Source of the DNA: Deinococcales bacterium
GTDB taxonomy: Bacteria; Deinococcota; Deinococci; Deinococcales; JAAFIG01
Length of the DNA stretch: 54,115 nucleotides
Assembly (NCBI GenBank): GCA_025359505.1
Contig: JANYHH010000113.1
Span: forward strand, 1-54,115
Direction: 5' to 3'
Shown: positions 1-8,618 of the stretch, one piece after another
How the letters are laid out: each line of letters opens with the position of its first letter
How positions within the stretch are numbered: the stretch's first letter is position 1
Notes under the pieces: model-generated
The model's database searches: none
What the model was told of the DNA's origin: nothing
What the model saw: only the letters and a program-made list of their open reading frames with translations
Program-made: the position numbers and the translations under genes

Positions 1-1
1 A

Positions 2-121
2 CGGATAGCATTGAATTTGTTGAATCTCGAGAAGGAGTTACGTATTTCTAAGCGTCGTCAGCGGTTGAAAGCGTTGATGAGCGATGATTATTTGCGCTCG
101 TTGCTTGGACTGACGGCTTGA
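2..121 (+). CDS. ISAs1-like transposase, C-terminal end only (cut by window edge)
   Basis: The reading frame is open from base 2 and ends at the TGA at 119-121, giving 39 residues that begin RIALNLLNLEKEL and end DDYLRSLLGL. The pattern of an ALNLL helix, a basic KRR stretch and a DDYL..LLG end resembles the C-terminus of ISAs1 (H-repeat) family DDE transposases. Only the tail is present, so it cannot be said whether the element is intact. The copy lies directly upstream of the SRP RNA gene. Family assignment rests on a short segment. Confidence 0.55.
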   Translation, partial: RIALNLLNLEKELRISKRRQRLKALMSDDYLRSLLGLTA

Positions 122-158
122 CTTGGTGCGTTTGCCCTGACGAACCACCACGTAGCCC

Positions 159-187
159 TTGCGTCTATCGCGTGGCTGACCTATACT
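159..187 (+). promoter_or_regulatory. promoter of the SRP RNA gene
   Basis: A -35 box TTGCGT (159-164) and a -10 box TATACT (182-187) are separated by exactly 17 bases. Transcription would start near 194, which is where the folded SRP RNA begins. Confidence 0.75.
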
Positions 188-193
188 TTGCGA

Positions 194-297
194 CGCGCTG
201 CCAGCGTAACGCGGTGGTGGCTCTCGAATCAGGTCAGGGTCGGAAGACAGCAGCCTTAAGGGATGACCATCAGGTGCCGTTGCCCACTGGCAGCGTG
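194..297 (+). ncRNA. ffs: signal recognition particle RNA (4.5S type, small SRP RNA)
   Basis: This is the RNA core of the signal recognition particle, which binds Ffh and guides inner-membrane proteins to FtsY. The conserved domain IV is visible: GGTCAGG at 232-238, a GTC-GGAA-GAC tetraloop hairpin at 239-248, the asymmetric AGCAGCC strand at 249-255, and closing TGACC at 264-268. The ends pair through CGCTGCCAG (196-204) with CTGGCAGCG (287-295). Length is about 104 nt, typical of the small bacterial form without an Alu domain. A promoter sits 7 nt before the 5' end. The 62-codon open frame across this locus is not a gene. Confidence 0.92.
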
Positions 298-318
298 CTT
301 CGTTGAAAAAATAGCTTA

Positions 319-383
319 TACGGATTCCGTTAAATCACTTCATCTATTTTTGCAAATAGATTGCGTTCAGCACGGAATCCGTA
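319..383. repeat. inverted repeat TACGGATTCCGT / ACGGAATCCGTA with nested hairpin
   Basis: Perfect 12-base arms at 319-330 and 372-383 enclose a second hairpin (CTATTT-TTGC-AAATAG). A T-run follows the right arm (GTTTTTCC), so the structure could terminate the SRP RNA transcript. More palindromes follow up to about 430: GCCCT-CT-AGGGC, AAAATTCCTTAAGGAATTTT-like dyads, and a CGGAATTCGTA variant of the arm. This could be a terminator, the end of the neighbouring insertion element, or a small palindromic mobile repeat. There is no CTCGAG in this stretch. Confidence 0.6.
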
Positions 384-439
384 GTTTTTCCTATGCCCTC
401 TAGGGCAGAAAATTCTTAAGGAATTTTCCGGAATTCGTA

Positions 440-1090
440 TTACGGCTCGAGCGGCTCGGTTTCGAGCGTTTGCGTTTCGAGCGGTTTAGCAACCACCTTG
501 AGCTTCGGTGGTTTGGGGCGCAAATCGGTGGAGTTAAATTGGCTCTGCGCCAGTGCCGCACCGTCTTTAGAGATCCCCGTCGCCGCCTCGACCGCAACGC
601 GCAGTACGCCCTCGAGCAGCGCGGCTTCGTCGGGCTGAAAATTACTCAGCACCCAGTTGATGACACTCCACTGCGCGGGCGGACGGTCAATCCCCAGTTT
701 CAGCCGCACGAACTGGTCTGTGCCCAACTTCTCGCTGATGTCTTTGACGCCGTTCTGCCCGCCGCTTGAGCCGCCCGTGCGAATCCGCAGGCGACCAAAC
801 GGTAAATCCAGATCGTCGTGAATCACCAACAGTTGACCAGCATCAATTTTTTGAAAGCGCAGCAGCGGCGCGACGGCCGCGCCGCTCGAGTTCATGAACG
901 TCAGCGGCTTGACCAAGAACAGCTTGCCTGCGCCGACTCGAGCCTCGGCGAGTTCTAAGAGTGGCTTTTTTTGCCACGTCGCCCCGAGTTTCAGCGCCAG
1001 TTGCTCAATCGCCAGAAAGCCGATGTTGTGCCGATTGCGGGCGTACTGCGCTCCCGGATTGCCCAGCCCGACGATCACGCGAATGTTCAC
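440..1090 (-). CDS. pth: peptidyl-tRNA hydrolase
   Basis: Hydrolyses the ester bond of peptidyl-tRNAs that drop off the ribosome, recycling tRNA in the cytosol. The 216-residue protein opens with the family signature VGLGNPGAQYARNRHNIGF (residues 7-25), which holds the conserved Asn and the catalytic His21. Further conserved stretches are KPLTFMNSSG near 60-69, the HDDLDLPFG loop near 90-98, and GGQNGVKDI near 109-117. The last 25 residues are a low-complexity Lys/Glu/Leu tail rich in LE pairs made by CTCGAG sites. It lies 103 nt downstream of rplY on the same strand, a gene pairing common in bacteria, and is probably co-transcribed with it. Confidence 0.95.
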   Translation of the reverse strand: MNIRVIVGLGNPGAQYARNRHNIGFLAIEQLALKLGATWQKKPLLELAEARVGAGKLFLVKPLTFMNSSGAAVAPLLRFQKIDAGQLLVIHDDLDLPFGRLRIRTGGSSGGQNGVKDISEKLGTDQFVRLKLGIDRPPAQWSVINWVLSNFQPDEAALLEGVLRVAVEAATGISKDGAALAQSQFNSTDLRPKPPKLKVVAKPLETQTLETEPLEP

Positions 1091-1193
1091 TGCTCACCGC
1101 CCCTCGAGTTGAGTGGTTCTAAGCGCTCGAGCCAAACCGTGCAGCCAAACAAAAGGGAGCGCCAGTCGCAGCGCCCCCTCGAGCCTGCAAGAC

Positions 1194-1799
1194 TTACTTG
1201 TCTTCTGGCTTGCCCTTTTTGATGACTTCTGGCTCGGTGACAACAGCAGCGACTGGCGCAACCTCTTCGGCAGCGCGAGCTGGTTGGAGCATCAGCACCG
1301 TGGCGGTTGGGTCGGTCACTAACTTGACACCCTCGGGCAGGTTCAGATCACTGGCGTGAACTGGGTGTCCGAGCGTCAGGTTCGTGATGTCCACCAGAAT
1401 CTCGTGCGGCAAGTTCTTCGGCGAGGCTTTGACGACGATGCTGTGCATCACCATATCAAGCATCGCACCGGCTTTCACATCCGCAGAGACGCCCGTGGTG
1501 TGAACCGAGACGTGAACCTCGACGGGTTCGTCGGAAACGATCAAAAAGTCAGCGTGTTCGACGATGCGCTTCTTTTTGTTCATCGACACGGCTTTGACGA
1601 GAATGTCGACGCTTTCGCCACCCTCGAATTTCAGCGTGATGACGCTGTTCGTGCTGGCTTTGCGAAACGCCTTGTCAAAGGCCTTACGCTCCACGTACAC
1701 GCTGCGGTTGGTTTTCTTGTCGTAAACAACGGCGGGCAGCATGCCGTCGGCACGAAGCGCAGCAGGTGTTTGGGTGCGGTCAAAAGCGGCTAATTCCAT
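1194..1799 (-). CDS. rplY: 50S ribosomal protein L25 / general stress protein Ctc
   Basis: Binds 5S rRNA in the large ribosomal subunit. The 201-residue product has the N-terminal L25 barrel (about 1-90) with the expected R-x-x-G-x-x-P-A-V-V-Y start (residues 16-27), followed by a TL5/Ctc C-terminal beta domain (about 95-180) and an acidic/basic tail ending KKGKPEDK. This is the long Ctc form, not the 94-residue E. coli form. The start is set by GGAGG seven bases before ATG. A sigma-70-like promoter lies about 100 bases upstream, leaving an untranslated leader of about 95 nt that could host regulation. It forms an operon with pth. Confidence 0.93.
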   Translation of the reverse strand: MELAAFDRTQTPAALRADGMLPAVVYDKKTNRSVYVERKAFDKAFRKASTNSVITLKFEGGESVDILVKAVSMNKKKRIVEHADFLIVSDEPVEVHVSVHTTGVSADVKAGAMLDMVMHSIVVKASPKNLPHEILVDITNLTLGHPVHASDLNLPEGVKLVTDPTATVLMLQPARAAEEVAPVAAVVTEPEVIKKGKPEDK

Positions 1800-1901
1800 C
1801 TCAAATCCTCCAAAAGCGGCGCTCGAGCGCGGTATTCAAAATAGCTCGAGCTGCGTAGAAACCCTGTCAAACCTTTTGGTCAGATGCAGGCAGCGCTGGC
1901 G

Positions 1902-1930
1902 AGTGTACAACACAGGGGCGGAAACTGCAA
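1902..1930 (-). promoter_or_regulatory. promoter of rplY-pth
   Basis: Read on the minus strand: -35 TTGCAG (1930-1925), 17-base spacer, -10 TACACT (1907-1902). It lies in the 245-base gap between gatB and rplY, so the start of transcription would be near 1895, with a leader of about 95 nt. Confidence 0.6.
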
Positions 1931-2044
1931 AATTGTGGAGGGCGATGCGAAAATTGCAGAGAGCGGAGAGCTGAATGCAAAAAAGCCAAACTGCTGCTCG
2001 AGACACTTGCTGTTCGCTCTTCGCTCTCTGCGCTCGGCTAGCTG

Positions 2045-3463
2045 CTACCTCACAGCCTTCTCGAGCGCTGCCCTGACGACCTCTGGATTGGCTTTGCCGC
2101 CCATTTCCTTCATCACGCGCCCAAAAAGCGCGTTGATGGCTTTGGCGTTGCCTGCCCTGATCTGCGCGACAACATCGGCGTTGCTCCCGACGACCGCCGC
2201 GACGGCCGCATCAATCGCGCTGATGTCGGACACCTGCGTTAGACCTTTTTCCTTCACGATCTCGAGCGGGTCAGCACCGTCCATCACGTCGCTCAGAATG
2301 TCTTTGGCGATGCGCCCAGAGATCACGCCGTCATCAATCAGTTTCAATAGCCCCGCCAAACCCTGCGGCTCGAGCCTGACCGCACCGATCTCGAGGTCGT
2401 GTTGGTTGAGGTAGCCCGCGATGTCGCCGCACAGCCAGTTGGCAACGCGTTGCGCTTCACCGCCGTACTGCTCGAGGGTCGCCTCGAAGAACTTTGCCAG
2501 TCCAGCGTTGTAAGCGATCAGCTCCGCGTCGCTCGGCTTCAAACCCGCGCCGACGTACTCGAGCACGCGCTGATCGGGCAGTTTTGGCATCCTCGCCCGC
2601 ACAGACGCGACCCACTCAGGGCTGATCTCTAAGGGCGGCAGGTCGGGGTCGGGCAAGTAGCGGTAATCGGCTTCGCCCTCTTTGGTTCGCATAACAAAAG
2701 TGCGCCCGCGCTCCTCGTCCCAGCCAGCGGTGTCCTGCGTGATCCGCCCGCCGTTTTTAATCACCTTGATCTGACGGTCGATTTCATACTCCAATGAGCG
2801 AGCGACGCTGCGAAACGAGTTGAGGTTTTTAATCTCGACCTTCGTGCCGAACGGCTCACCGGGGCGACGCACGGAGATGTTGACGTCGCAGCGCATCTTG
2901 CCCTCCTCGGGGCGGGCGTCGCTGATCCCCAGCGCTTGCGCTATTGCCTGCACTTTTTGCAAAAACGCCCTCGCGTGGTCGGGCCCCAGAATTTCCGGCT
3001 CAGTCACCATTTCGATCAGTGCACAACCCGCACGGTTCATGTCCACCAGCGAGAAGTCCACACCGTCCGGGTGCATCAATTTGCCTGCGTCGTTCTCCAA
3101 ATGCGCCCGTTTGATGCCGACCCGCCCACCAGTGACCTCGAGCCAGCCATCGCGGGCGACGGGGCGGTCGTACTGCGAGAGCTGGTAATTGTGCGGGCTG
3201 TCCGGGTAGAAGTAATGCTTGCGGTGAAACTGCGTGAACCCCGACACATCGCAGTTCAGCGCCAGTCCAAACATCAGCGCGTGCTCCACCGCTTGGCGGT
3301 TGATCGTGGGCAGCACGCCCGGCAAGCCCAGCGTCAACGGATCGGTGTGCGAATTCGGTGCGTCGCTAAAGTAATTGGCGTCGACACTTGAAAACATCTT
3401 CGAGCGCGTCTGGAGTTGCAGGTGAACCTCTAAGCCAATCACTGCTTCAAAGCCGCTGTGCAT
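2045..3463 (-). CDS. gatB: Asp-tRNA(Asn)/Glu-tRNA(Gln) amidotransferase subunit B
   Basis: Kinase/transamidase subunit of GatCAB, which converts misacylated Glu-tRNA(Gln) or Asp-tRNA(Asn) to the amidated form. The 472-residue protein starts [17 protein letters not shown] and carries the GatB catalytic signatures [31 protein letters not shown] and YRYFPDPD-like RYLPDPDLP, then the helical YqeY-like tail ending near [14 protein letters not shown] chose the internal ATG at 3463, not the frame opening at 3559, because family homology begins there and because a -10 box TAGACT (3476-3471) stands exactly 7 bases upstream. That gives a leaderless mRNA. gatA and gatC are not in the window. Confidence 0.93.
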   Translation of the reverse strand: MHSGFEAVIGLEVHLQLQTRSKMFSSVDANYFSDAPNSHTDPLTLGLPGVLPTINRQAVEHALMFGLALNCDVSGFTQFHRKHYFYPDSPHNYQLSQYDRPVARDGWLEVTGGRVGIKRAHLENDAGKLMHPDGVDFSLVDMNRAGCALIEMVTEPEILGPDHARAFLQKVQAIAQALGISDARPEEGKMRCDVNISVRRPGEPFGTKVEIKNLNSFRSVARSLEYEIDRQIKVIKNGGRITQDTAGWDEERGRTFVMRTKEGEADYRYLPDPDLPPLEISPEWVASVRARMPKLPDQRVLEYVGAGLKPSDAELIAYNAGLAKFFEATLEQYGGEAQRVANWLCGDIAGYLNQHDLEIGAVRLEPQGLAGLLKLIDDGVISGRIAKDILSDVMDGADPLEIVKEKGLTQVSDISAIDAAVAAVVGSNADVVAQIRAGNAKAINALFGRVMKEMGGKANPEVVRAALEKAVR

Positions 3464-3537
3464 GGGCGGTAGTCTACCTCGAGCAGCGCAGGGTCGCTCT
3501 CCCTCGAGCCGCGCAGCTCGAGCTTGACGCGTTTCCT

Positions 3538-3571
3538 GTAGGGGTGAGCGGCCGCTCACCCGTGCGACGCG
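3538..3571. repeat. GTAGGGG-family palindromic repeat
   Basis: The unit starts GTAGGGG and has the perfect core GTGAGCGGCCGCTCAC followed by CCGTGCGACGCG. A near-identical copy is at 33186-33220, and looser relatives occur in many other gaps of this window. Located between gatB and the SCP2 gene. Confidence 0.7.
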
Positions 3572-3625
3572 TCAGCGCCAAATTCAAAGCTCGAGCCTCG
3601 AGCGCAGTGCTACGATGCAGACCTC

Positions 3626-4051
3626 ATGAATCACAATCTTTTCGACGATGCTTGGGGTCAAGCGGCTGCAACCGTGCTGCAATCGAGCGATGCCTACCGC
3701 ACGGCCGCCAAAATGTGGGAAGGCTCGATGGTCTTTACGCTTCAAGCAGACTCGAGCTTGGGTGTGCCGGAGCCGCGCAGCGTGTTCTTTGACTTGTGGC
3801 ACGGCGATTGCCGCGCTGGGCGAGCGGCCACCGCCAGCGATTTGACACAAGCGAATTACGTCATCAGCGCCGATGCGTTCACGTGGAAGCAAGTGATGGA
3901 CGGCAAGCTCGAGCCGATTGCTGGTTTGCTGCGCGGGAAGCTCAAGCTCAGTCGCGGCAACATGGCGGTGCTGGCGCGGTTCGTCTTGGCGGCCAAAGAG
4001 TTGGTCAACGGTGCGAAGGCCGTGCCGACGATCTTCCCCGGTGAGATATGA
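3626..4051 (+). CDS. SCP2 sterol/lipid-binding domain protein
   Basis: A stand-alone SCP-2 (sterol carrier protein 2) type domain of 141 residues, which binds acyl chains or other lipids in a hydrophobic tunnel. The segment DGKLEPIAGLLRGKLKLSRG (about 91-110) is the typical SCP2 core, followed by the closing helix with LAAKELVNGA. No signal peptide, so cytosolic. It ends 28 bases before the alcohol dehydrogenase start and runs in the same direction as that gene, a secreted protein and R2lox. I infer a shared role in lipid metabolism; the ligand is unknown. Start ATG at 3626 fits the domain boundary, with a TACGAT box 9 bases upstream. Confidence 0.75.
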   Translation: MNHNLFDDAWGQAAATVLQSSDAYRTAAKMWEGSMVFTLQADSSLGVPEPRSVFFDLWHGDCRAGRAATASDLTQANYVISADAFTWKQVMDGKLEPIAGLLRGKLKLSRGNMAVLARFVLAAKELVNGAKAVPTIFPGEI

Positions 4052-4079
4052 ACTCGAGTCCCGCTGAGCCGAGGTCGGC

Positions 4080-5120
4080 GTGAAAGCCGTGACGTTTCAG
4101 GATATCGGTCAAATGCGCGTGACCGACGTACCTGAGCCAAGCCTCGAGCTACCGAGCGACGCGATTGTCAAGGTGACGTGCTGCGCGATCTGCGGCTCGG
4201 ATTTGCACCTGTATCACGGCGATATTCCGATGATGCCCGGCGATACCTGCGGTCACGAGTTCACGGGCGTGATCGTGGACAGCGGTAGTCAAGTCACGGG
4301 TTTGAAGCGCGGCGACCGCGTGGTCGGTACGTTCCACACGGCTTGCGGCGCGTGCCGGGCCTGTCGGCGCGGCGAGTTTCACTTGTGTGACAGCAGCGCT
4401 GTTTATGGGTACGGCCCGATATACGGCAATTTGGGCGGCACGCAAGCCGAGTACGCCCGCATTCCGATGGCGGAGGTCAACTTGCGCCTCATTCCGGACG
4501 GTCTGGGGGATGAACAGGCTTTATTTGCGGGCGATATTCTCACCACTGCGTATGGTGCGGTCAAAAACGCTGGAGTTGTCAAAGGCGATACCGTCGCGGT
4601 GATCGGCTGCGGGCCGGTCGGTATCATGGCGGTGCAGAGCGCCTTGGCGTGCGGCGCGGCTCGAGTGCTGGCGATTGATTTGGTGCTCCAGCGCGTGCAA
4701 CTGGCGGTGTCGGTTGGGGCGATCGGTGTGGACTCGAGTCAGACCGATGCGGTCGGCGCGGTCATGCGTTTGACCGATGGCGAGGGCGTGGACGCGGTGA
4801 TCGAAGCGGTCGGCGGGCCGCGCACCTTGCTGCTGGCGTTTGAATTGGTGCGCCCCGGCGGGCGGATTGCGGCTGTGGGCATCACGGCTGTTCAAAGCTT
4901 CGAGTATCCACTGACGCAGGCGCTGACCAAGGACGTGACCTTCAGAATGGGCTTAGCCAACATTCACCGCGACATCGACGAGGTGCTGCAACTGATTGCC
5001 TCCGGCGCGATCAACCCGAGCATCGTGATCTCGCACCGTCTCGCGCTCGAGGAAGCGGTGCTCGGATACGAACTGTTCGACTCGAGGGTGGCTAGCAAGG
5101 TCTTGCTGATCCCTCAGTGA
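4080..5120 (+). CDS. zinc-dependent alcohol dehydrogenase (MDR family)
   Basis: A 346-residue medium-chain dehydrogenase/reductase that oxidises an alcohol with NAD(P)+. Catalytic zinc ligands are visible as Cys38 in CAICGSDLH and His59-Glu60 in CGHEF. The structural zinc site has four cysteines in the spacing C89-x2-C92-x2-C95-x7-C103. The Rossmann fold follows with GCGPVGIMAV near 175. The start is GTG at 4080 with GAGG 6-9 bases upstream. It belongs to the same subgroup as glutathione-independent formaldehyde and threonine/sorbitol-type dehydrogenases, but the substrate cannot be read from sequence. Its position between an SCP2 protein and R2lox makes a hydroxylated lipid a candidate (inference). 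Confidence 0.88.
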   Translation: MKAVTFQDIGQMRVTDVPEPSLELPSDAIVKVTCCAICGSDLHLYHGDIPMMPGDTCGHEFTGVIVDSGSQVTGLKRGDRVVGTFHTACGACRACRRGEFHLCDSSAVYGYGPIYGNLGGTQAEYARIPMAEVNLRLIPDGLGDEQALFAGDILTTAYGAVKNAGVVKGDTVAVIGCGPVGIMAVQSALACGAARVLAIDLVLQRVQLAVSVGAIGVDSSQTDAVGAVMRLTDGEGVDAVIEAVGGPRTLLLAFELVRPGGRIAAVGITAVQSFEYPLTQALTKDVTFRMGLANIHRDIDEVLQLIASGAINPSIVISHRLALEEAVLGYELFDSRVASKVLLIPQ

Positions 5121-5170
5121 AGCGAAAACCAACCCGAGCTTGGCTCGAGCGAAGCGCTAGACTTCTGACC

Positions 5171-5887
5171 ATGCAAATGAAAAAAACACTACTCGCCGTT
5201 GCCAGTTTCGCGCTGTTCAGCGCCGCAGCCCTCACCGTCTCGAGGGTGTCCGCGCAGGAGATCGTGAGCTTTGAACCGCCGTGTAGCGAGGCGTTGAAGC
5301 GCTCGCCGGCTGCGTTCAGTGATCTGTTTGTCGCAAAAACCAGTGACGGTTCAGAGGTGGGGCTGGATCAGGCGGCGACGTACTGGGCCAATTGCCAGCA
5401 CGACGCGAATCTGGTCAGCTTGAAAGCCTTGCCAGCCTTGAAAGCGCGGCTGACCAACGTGTATCTGCTCGAGTGGAAGTTCATTGATGCGGAAACCGAG
5501 CTGGCGGCGCTGGTCAGTGGCGGCGGCACGATGTACCCTCACGGCGCAGCGCGGTTTGGGCCGACGGTGGAACTGCACATGGGAAAGCTGATCGCGCTGA
5601 CCACCAGTAAAGCGGGCGCAGCGCAATCAGCAGCCATCAATGCTCGGTACGCTACGGCCAAGCGGACGCTCGAGGCTAGATTGAAGCGCGTGCAGACCCC
5701 AAAGCCGTTTGTGGACACCTACAGCAAAGCCGAAAGCGATGCTAAACGCAAAGACTGGCTCGAGTTCGCCAAGGATTACAATCAGGCGTACCTGAACATC
5801 CGTAAAACCATTGGCTCGAGGGTAGACGCGACCAGCCTTGTGATCCTCGAGTTTCTAGCCAAGGGATTGTGGGCGGAGGAATTATGA
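5171..5887 (+). CDS. secreted protein of unknown function, coupled to R2lox
   Basis: 238 residues with a clear Sec signal peptide: MQMKKTLLAVASFALFSAAALTV-type start with cleavage probably after VSAQ near residue 29. The mature part is helical and charged with two cysteines (one in PPCSEAL, one in WANCQHD) and no motif I recognise. The start at 5171 is chosen over the longer frame because the signal peptide begins there and a TAGACT box (5158-5163) lies 7 bases upstream, giving a leaderless message. Its stop overlaps the R2lox start (ATGA at 5884-5887), so the two are translationally coupled. Confidence 0.7.
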   Translation: MQMKKTLLAVASFALFSAAALTVSRVSAQEIVSFEPPCSEALKRSPAAFSDLFVAKTSDGSEVGLDQAATYWANCQHDANLVSLKALPALKARLTNVYLLEWKFIDAETELAALVSGGGTMYPHGAARFGPTVELHMGKLIALTTSKAGAAQSAAINARYATAKRTLEARLKRVQTPKPFVDTYSKAESDAKRKDWLEFAKDYNQAYLNIRKTIGSRVDATSLVILEFLAKGLWAEEL

Positions 5888-6810
5888 GCTTGACCGTTGA
5901 GCACGAACGCACGGGATTTCAGACCAGCACCAGCGCCCTCAACCGCACTGGCTTACCGATGCGCTTGTGGCGCAAAGCCAAGAAGTTCGGGATTTGGAAT
6001 CCGACGGAGATTGATTTCACCCAAGACGCCAAGGATTGGTTGACGCTTTCCGACCTCGAGCGCGAGGTCTTGATTCACCAGACGGGCTTGTTTCAGGCGG
6101 GCGAGGAATCGGTGACGCTGGATTTATTGCCGCTGATCGGTGCGATTGCCAGAGAAGGTCGTTTAGAAGAGGAGATGTTCCTGACGAGTTTCCTGTGGGA
6201 AGAAGCCAAGCATGTCGATACCTTCGACACGTTTTGGAGCGCGGTCGTCGGGCATCACCCGGATCTGACGGTGTATCACACGCCCAGTTACCGTCAGATT
6301 TTCTACGAGGCGCTGCCCAAAGCGCTGCACCGCTTGTCCAGCGACGCCAGCCCGGTCGCGCAAGCTGAAGCCAGCGTGACGTACAACATGATCGTCGAAG
6401 GCGTACTGGCAGAAACTGGGTATCACTCTTACGCGCAGATGCTCGAGCGACGCGGGATTCTCCCCGGGATGCAAGTGGCGATGGGGCATTTCAAGCGCGA
6501 CGAATCGCGCCACATCGCCTACGGTGTGTATTTGCTTAGCCGCTTGGTGGCCGAACACGGCGATCCCGTGTGGGACGCGATTGAAAACAGAATGCAGGAA
6601 CTGATTATCCCTGCCATTGGTGTGCTGAACGAAATTTTTGAACGCTACCCGCACCTGCCCTTCGACCTCGAGCCGGATGAGTTGGTGAACTTCGCGTTTT
6701 CGCAGTTTCAGAAACGCATCACGCGCATCGAACGCGCCCGCACCATGTCGCTCGAGGAGGTATTGGGTGTGGAATCGCACGCGCTCGAGGCGGCTGAGGT
6801 ACTGGCGTGA
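5884..6810 (+). CDS. R2-like ligand-binding oxidase (R2lox, Mn/Fe cofactor)
   Basis: A ferritin-like four-helix-bundle oxidase of 308 residues related to ribonucleotide reductase R2. Known R2lox proteins assemble a Mn/Fe centre, bind a long-chain fatty-acid-like ligand, and form a Val-Tyr ether cross-link. All expected residues are present: metal ligands Glu74 (QAGEESV), Glu107 and His110 (LWEEAKH), Glu172 (IVEGVLAE), Glu207 and His210 (RDESRHI), plus Val77 and Tyr167 for the cross-link. The start ATG at 5884 has GGAGG 5 bases upstream and overlaps the previous stop. The physiological substrate of the family is not established. The SCP2 and dehydrogenase neighbours point to lipid oxidation (inference). 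Confidence 0.93.
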   Translation: MSLTVEHERTGFQTSTSALNRTGLPMRLWRKAKKFGIWNPTEIDFTQDAKDWLTLSDLEREVLIHQTGLFQAGEESVTLDLLPLIGAIAREGRLEEEMFLTSFLWEEAKHVDTFDTFWSAVVGHHPDLTVYHTPSYRQIFYEALPKALHRLSSDASPVAQAEASVTYNMIVEGVLAETGYHSYAQMLERRGILPGMQVAMGHFKRDESRHIAYGVYLLSRLVAEHGDPVWDAIENRMQELIIPAIGVLNEIFERYPHLPFDLEPDELVNFAFSQFQKRITRIERARTMSLEEVLGVESHALEAAEVLA

Positions 6811-6911
6811 TGCTTGACTGAATCCTTCGCTGATCTGGCATTGCGAACCTTTTTGGGTCGCTGTGAGGTTTCTTGCCACCCGAACTGACCCATCGTTCGT
6901 AAGATCAACGA

Positions 6912-8618
6912 ATGTTGTCAACCGCTCGAGTCGCACTCCGAATTTCACTGCTGCTCGCGCTTTTCACTGCTTGCCAATCAGCCCCCACTCAGGAACCGCC
7001 AGTGTCGGTGTCACCACCGGTAGTCACCGCGCCGCCAGCTTCACCACCGCCAGCTTCACCACCGCCAACTTCACCACCACCAGCTTCACCACCACCCGTT
7101 ACTCCACCGAACTCTGCGTTGCCAGACCTGTTCGTCAAGCGCCTCGAGTGGGGGCAAAGCGTGTTGAAATCCGACTTGCGCTTAGTGCCGGGCAAGGCAG
7201 CCGTGCTGCGGGCGTTTGTCAATGCGACTAAAGCGGGAATAACTGGTGTAACGGTGCGGGCAACGGCTTTGGTGAACGGCGCGACTGTTGGAACGCTTGA
7301 TTTGACCGCACCCGCCAGCGTACCAACCACAGACACCGCGACTGATTTAGCCAGCACGTACTGGGGCGTCTTACCAGCCGCGTGGGTCAATGCGGGTCTC
7401 GAGGTTCGGTTGGAAGTGGATGTCAACCGTAGCGTCGCGGAGTCCGATGAGGGCAACAACACGCAGATTCTCAAACCAACTGTTGGTGCAGGTAACAAGC
7501 TCTACCTGACGATGGTTCCGTTGATCGCGGACGGTAAATCCCCGCCGACGTTTGATGCGGCGGCAGCGGCTACCTTGAAAACGAGTTTGATGCTGTACTG
7601 GCCGCTGGCCGATGTGGACATTCAGATCAGAGCGCCGTACACCGTCAAATCTGTCGGTTCAGATTGGGGCGCAGTGCTCGGTGAAGTCACGACGCTGCGC
7701 GATGCCGACAAAAGCAACCGCTATTACTACGGGTATTACAGTATTGGTGGCGGGATCGGTTGGGTGGGCGATGCGGCTGCGGCGGGTAGCCTGAATTTGA
7801 AAACCATCGCGCACGAACTCGGGCATAACTTCGGGCAGTATCACGCACCGTGCGGTGGTCCATCTGGCGTGGATGCCAATTACCCTTACCCGGACGGCAG
7901 CATCGGCTCGTGGGGGATTGATCCGCGCACCAACACGCTGGTTGACCCAGCCAAATACAAGGACGTGATGGGCTACTGCGGCACAAACTGGGTTTCGGAT
8001 TACATGTACCGCCGCGTGCAGCTTTTTTTAGAGCAGTACCCGTCCCTTGCAGCCAACGCGGGCGGCCCCGCGACTGACCTGCTGCTGGTCAGTGGCACGG
8101 TGACGAACGGGCAGATCAGCCTCGAGCCGATGCAGCGCATTTCTGGGGTGGCGTCCGCGCCGCGCTCGGGCTTGTACAACTTGATGCTCGAGACGGCCAC
8201 TGGCGTCAAGCAGGTTTCGTTTGATCTTCGCACCGCGACGCACGAGGACGGCACTGGGCAGGTACTGCAAAACGCTCAGTTCAGCTTCACGCTGCCCGAT
8301 CCGGGCAGCATTTCCAAAGCGACAGTCAGCGGCTACGGTGTGGTGAGTGTGCAGCAAAGCGCTGCCACCACGCTAGCTCGAGCGCAATCTGTTAAGCCAA
8401 TGACCGTGCAGCGCACGGCCTCGAGCGTGACCGTGACATGGGACGCGGCTGTGTACTCGAGCGTGGCCGTGGCGCACATAGCAATGGATGGTACGCGCAC
8501 GACGCTGGCGCTCGGCTTGACGGGCGGGTCAGCCACCCTCGAGTTGGGTGCGCTCGGCGCGGGGCAATTTGAAGTCAGCGCGTCGGATGGGTTGAACGGC
8601 TTCAAACAGCGTTTCTAG
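6912..8618 (+). CDS. lipoprotein metalloprotease with CARDB-like domain
   Basis: 568 residues. The N-terminus is a lipoprotein signal peptide ending LALFTAC (Cys21). A proline-rich linker of SPPPA/SPPPT repeats (about 36-65) is encoded by near-perfect 15-base DNA repeats. A CARDB-like beta domain follows (about 70-190: PDLFVKRLEW ... VDVNRSVAESDEGNN). The protease domain has the zinc motif HELGHNFGQYH (301-311) and a downstream DVMGYC turn with Met353, which fits metzincins. The C-terminal 200 residues are beta-rich. It probably sits lipid-anchored on the outside of the cell. Start ATG 6912 is leaderless: TAAGAT (6900-6905) and 6 bases. The cleavage target is unknown. Confidence 0.82.
   Translation: MLSTARVALRISLLLALFTACQSAPTQEPPVSVSPPVVTAPPASPPPASPPPTSPPPASPPPVTPPNSALPDLFVKRLEWGQSVLKSDLRLVPGKAAVLRAFVNATKAGITGVTVRATALVNGATVGTLDLTAPASVPTTDTATDLASTYWGVLPAAWVNAGLEVRLEVDVNRSVAESDEGNNTQILKPTVGAGNKLYLTMVPLIADGKSPPTFDAAAAATLKTSLMLYWPLADVDIQIRAPYTVKSVGSDWGAVLGEVTTLRDADKSNRYYYGYYSIGGGIGWVGDAAAAGSLNLKTIAHELGHNFGQYHAPCGGPSGVDANYPYPDGSIGSWGIDPRTNTLVDPAKYKDVMGYCGTNWVSDYMYRRVQLFLEQYPSLAANAGGPATDLLLVSGTVTNGQISLEPMQRISGVASAPRSGLYNLMLETATGVKQVSFDLRTATHEDGTGQVLQNAQFSFTLPDPGSISKATVSGYGVVSVQQSAATTLARAQSVKPMTVQRTASSVTVTWDAAVYSSVAVAHIAMDGTRTTLALGLTGGSATLELGALGAGQFEVSASDGLNGFKQRF

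Noticed and set aside
118..306. 62-codon frame on the plus strand
   Set aside because: It lies across the SRP RNA and its promoter; the RNA structure explains the conservation.
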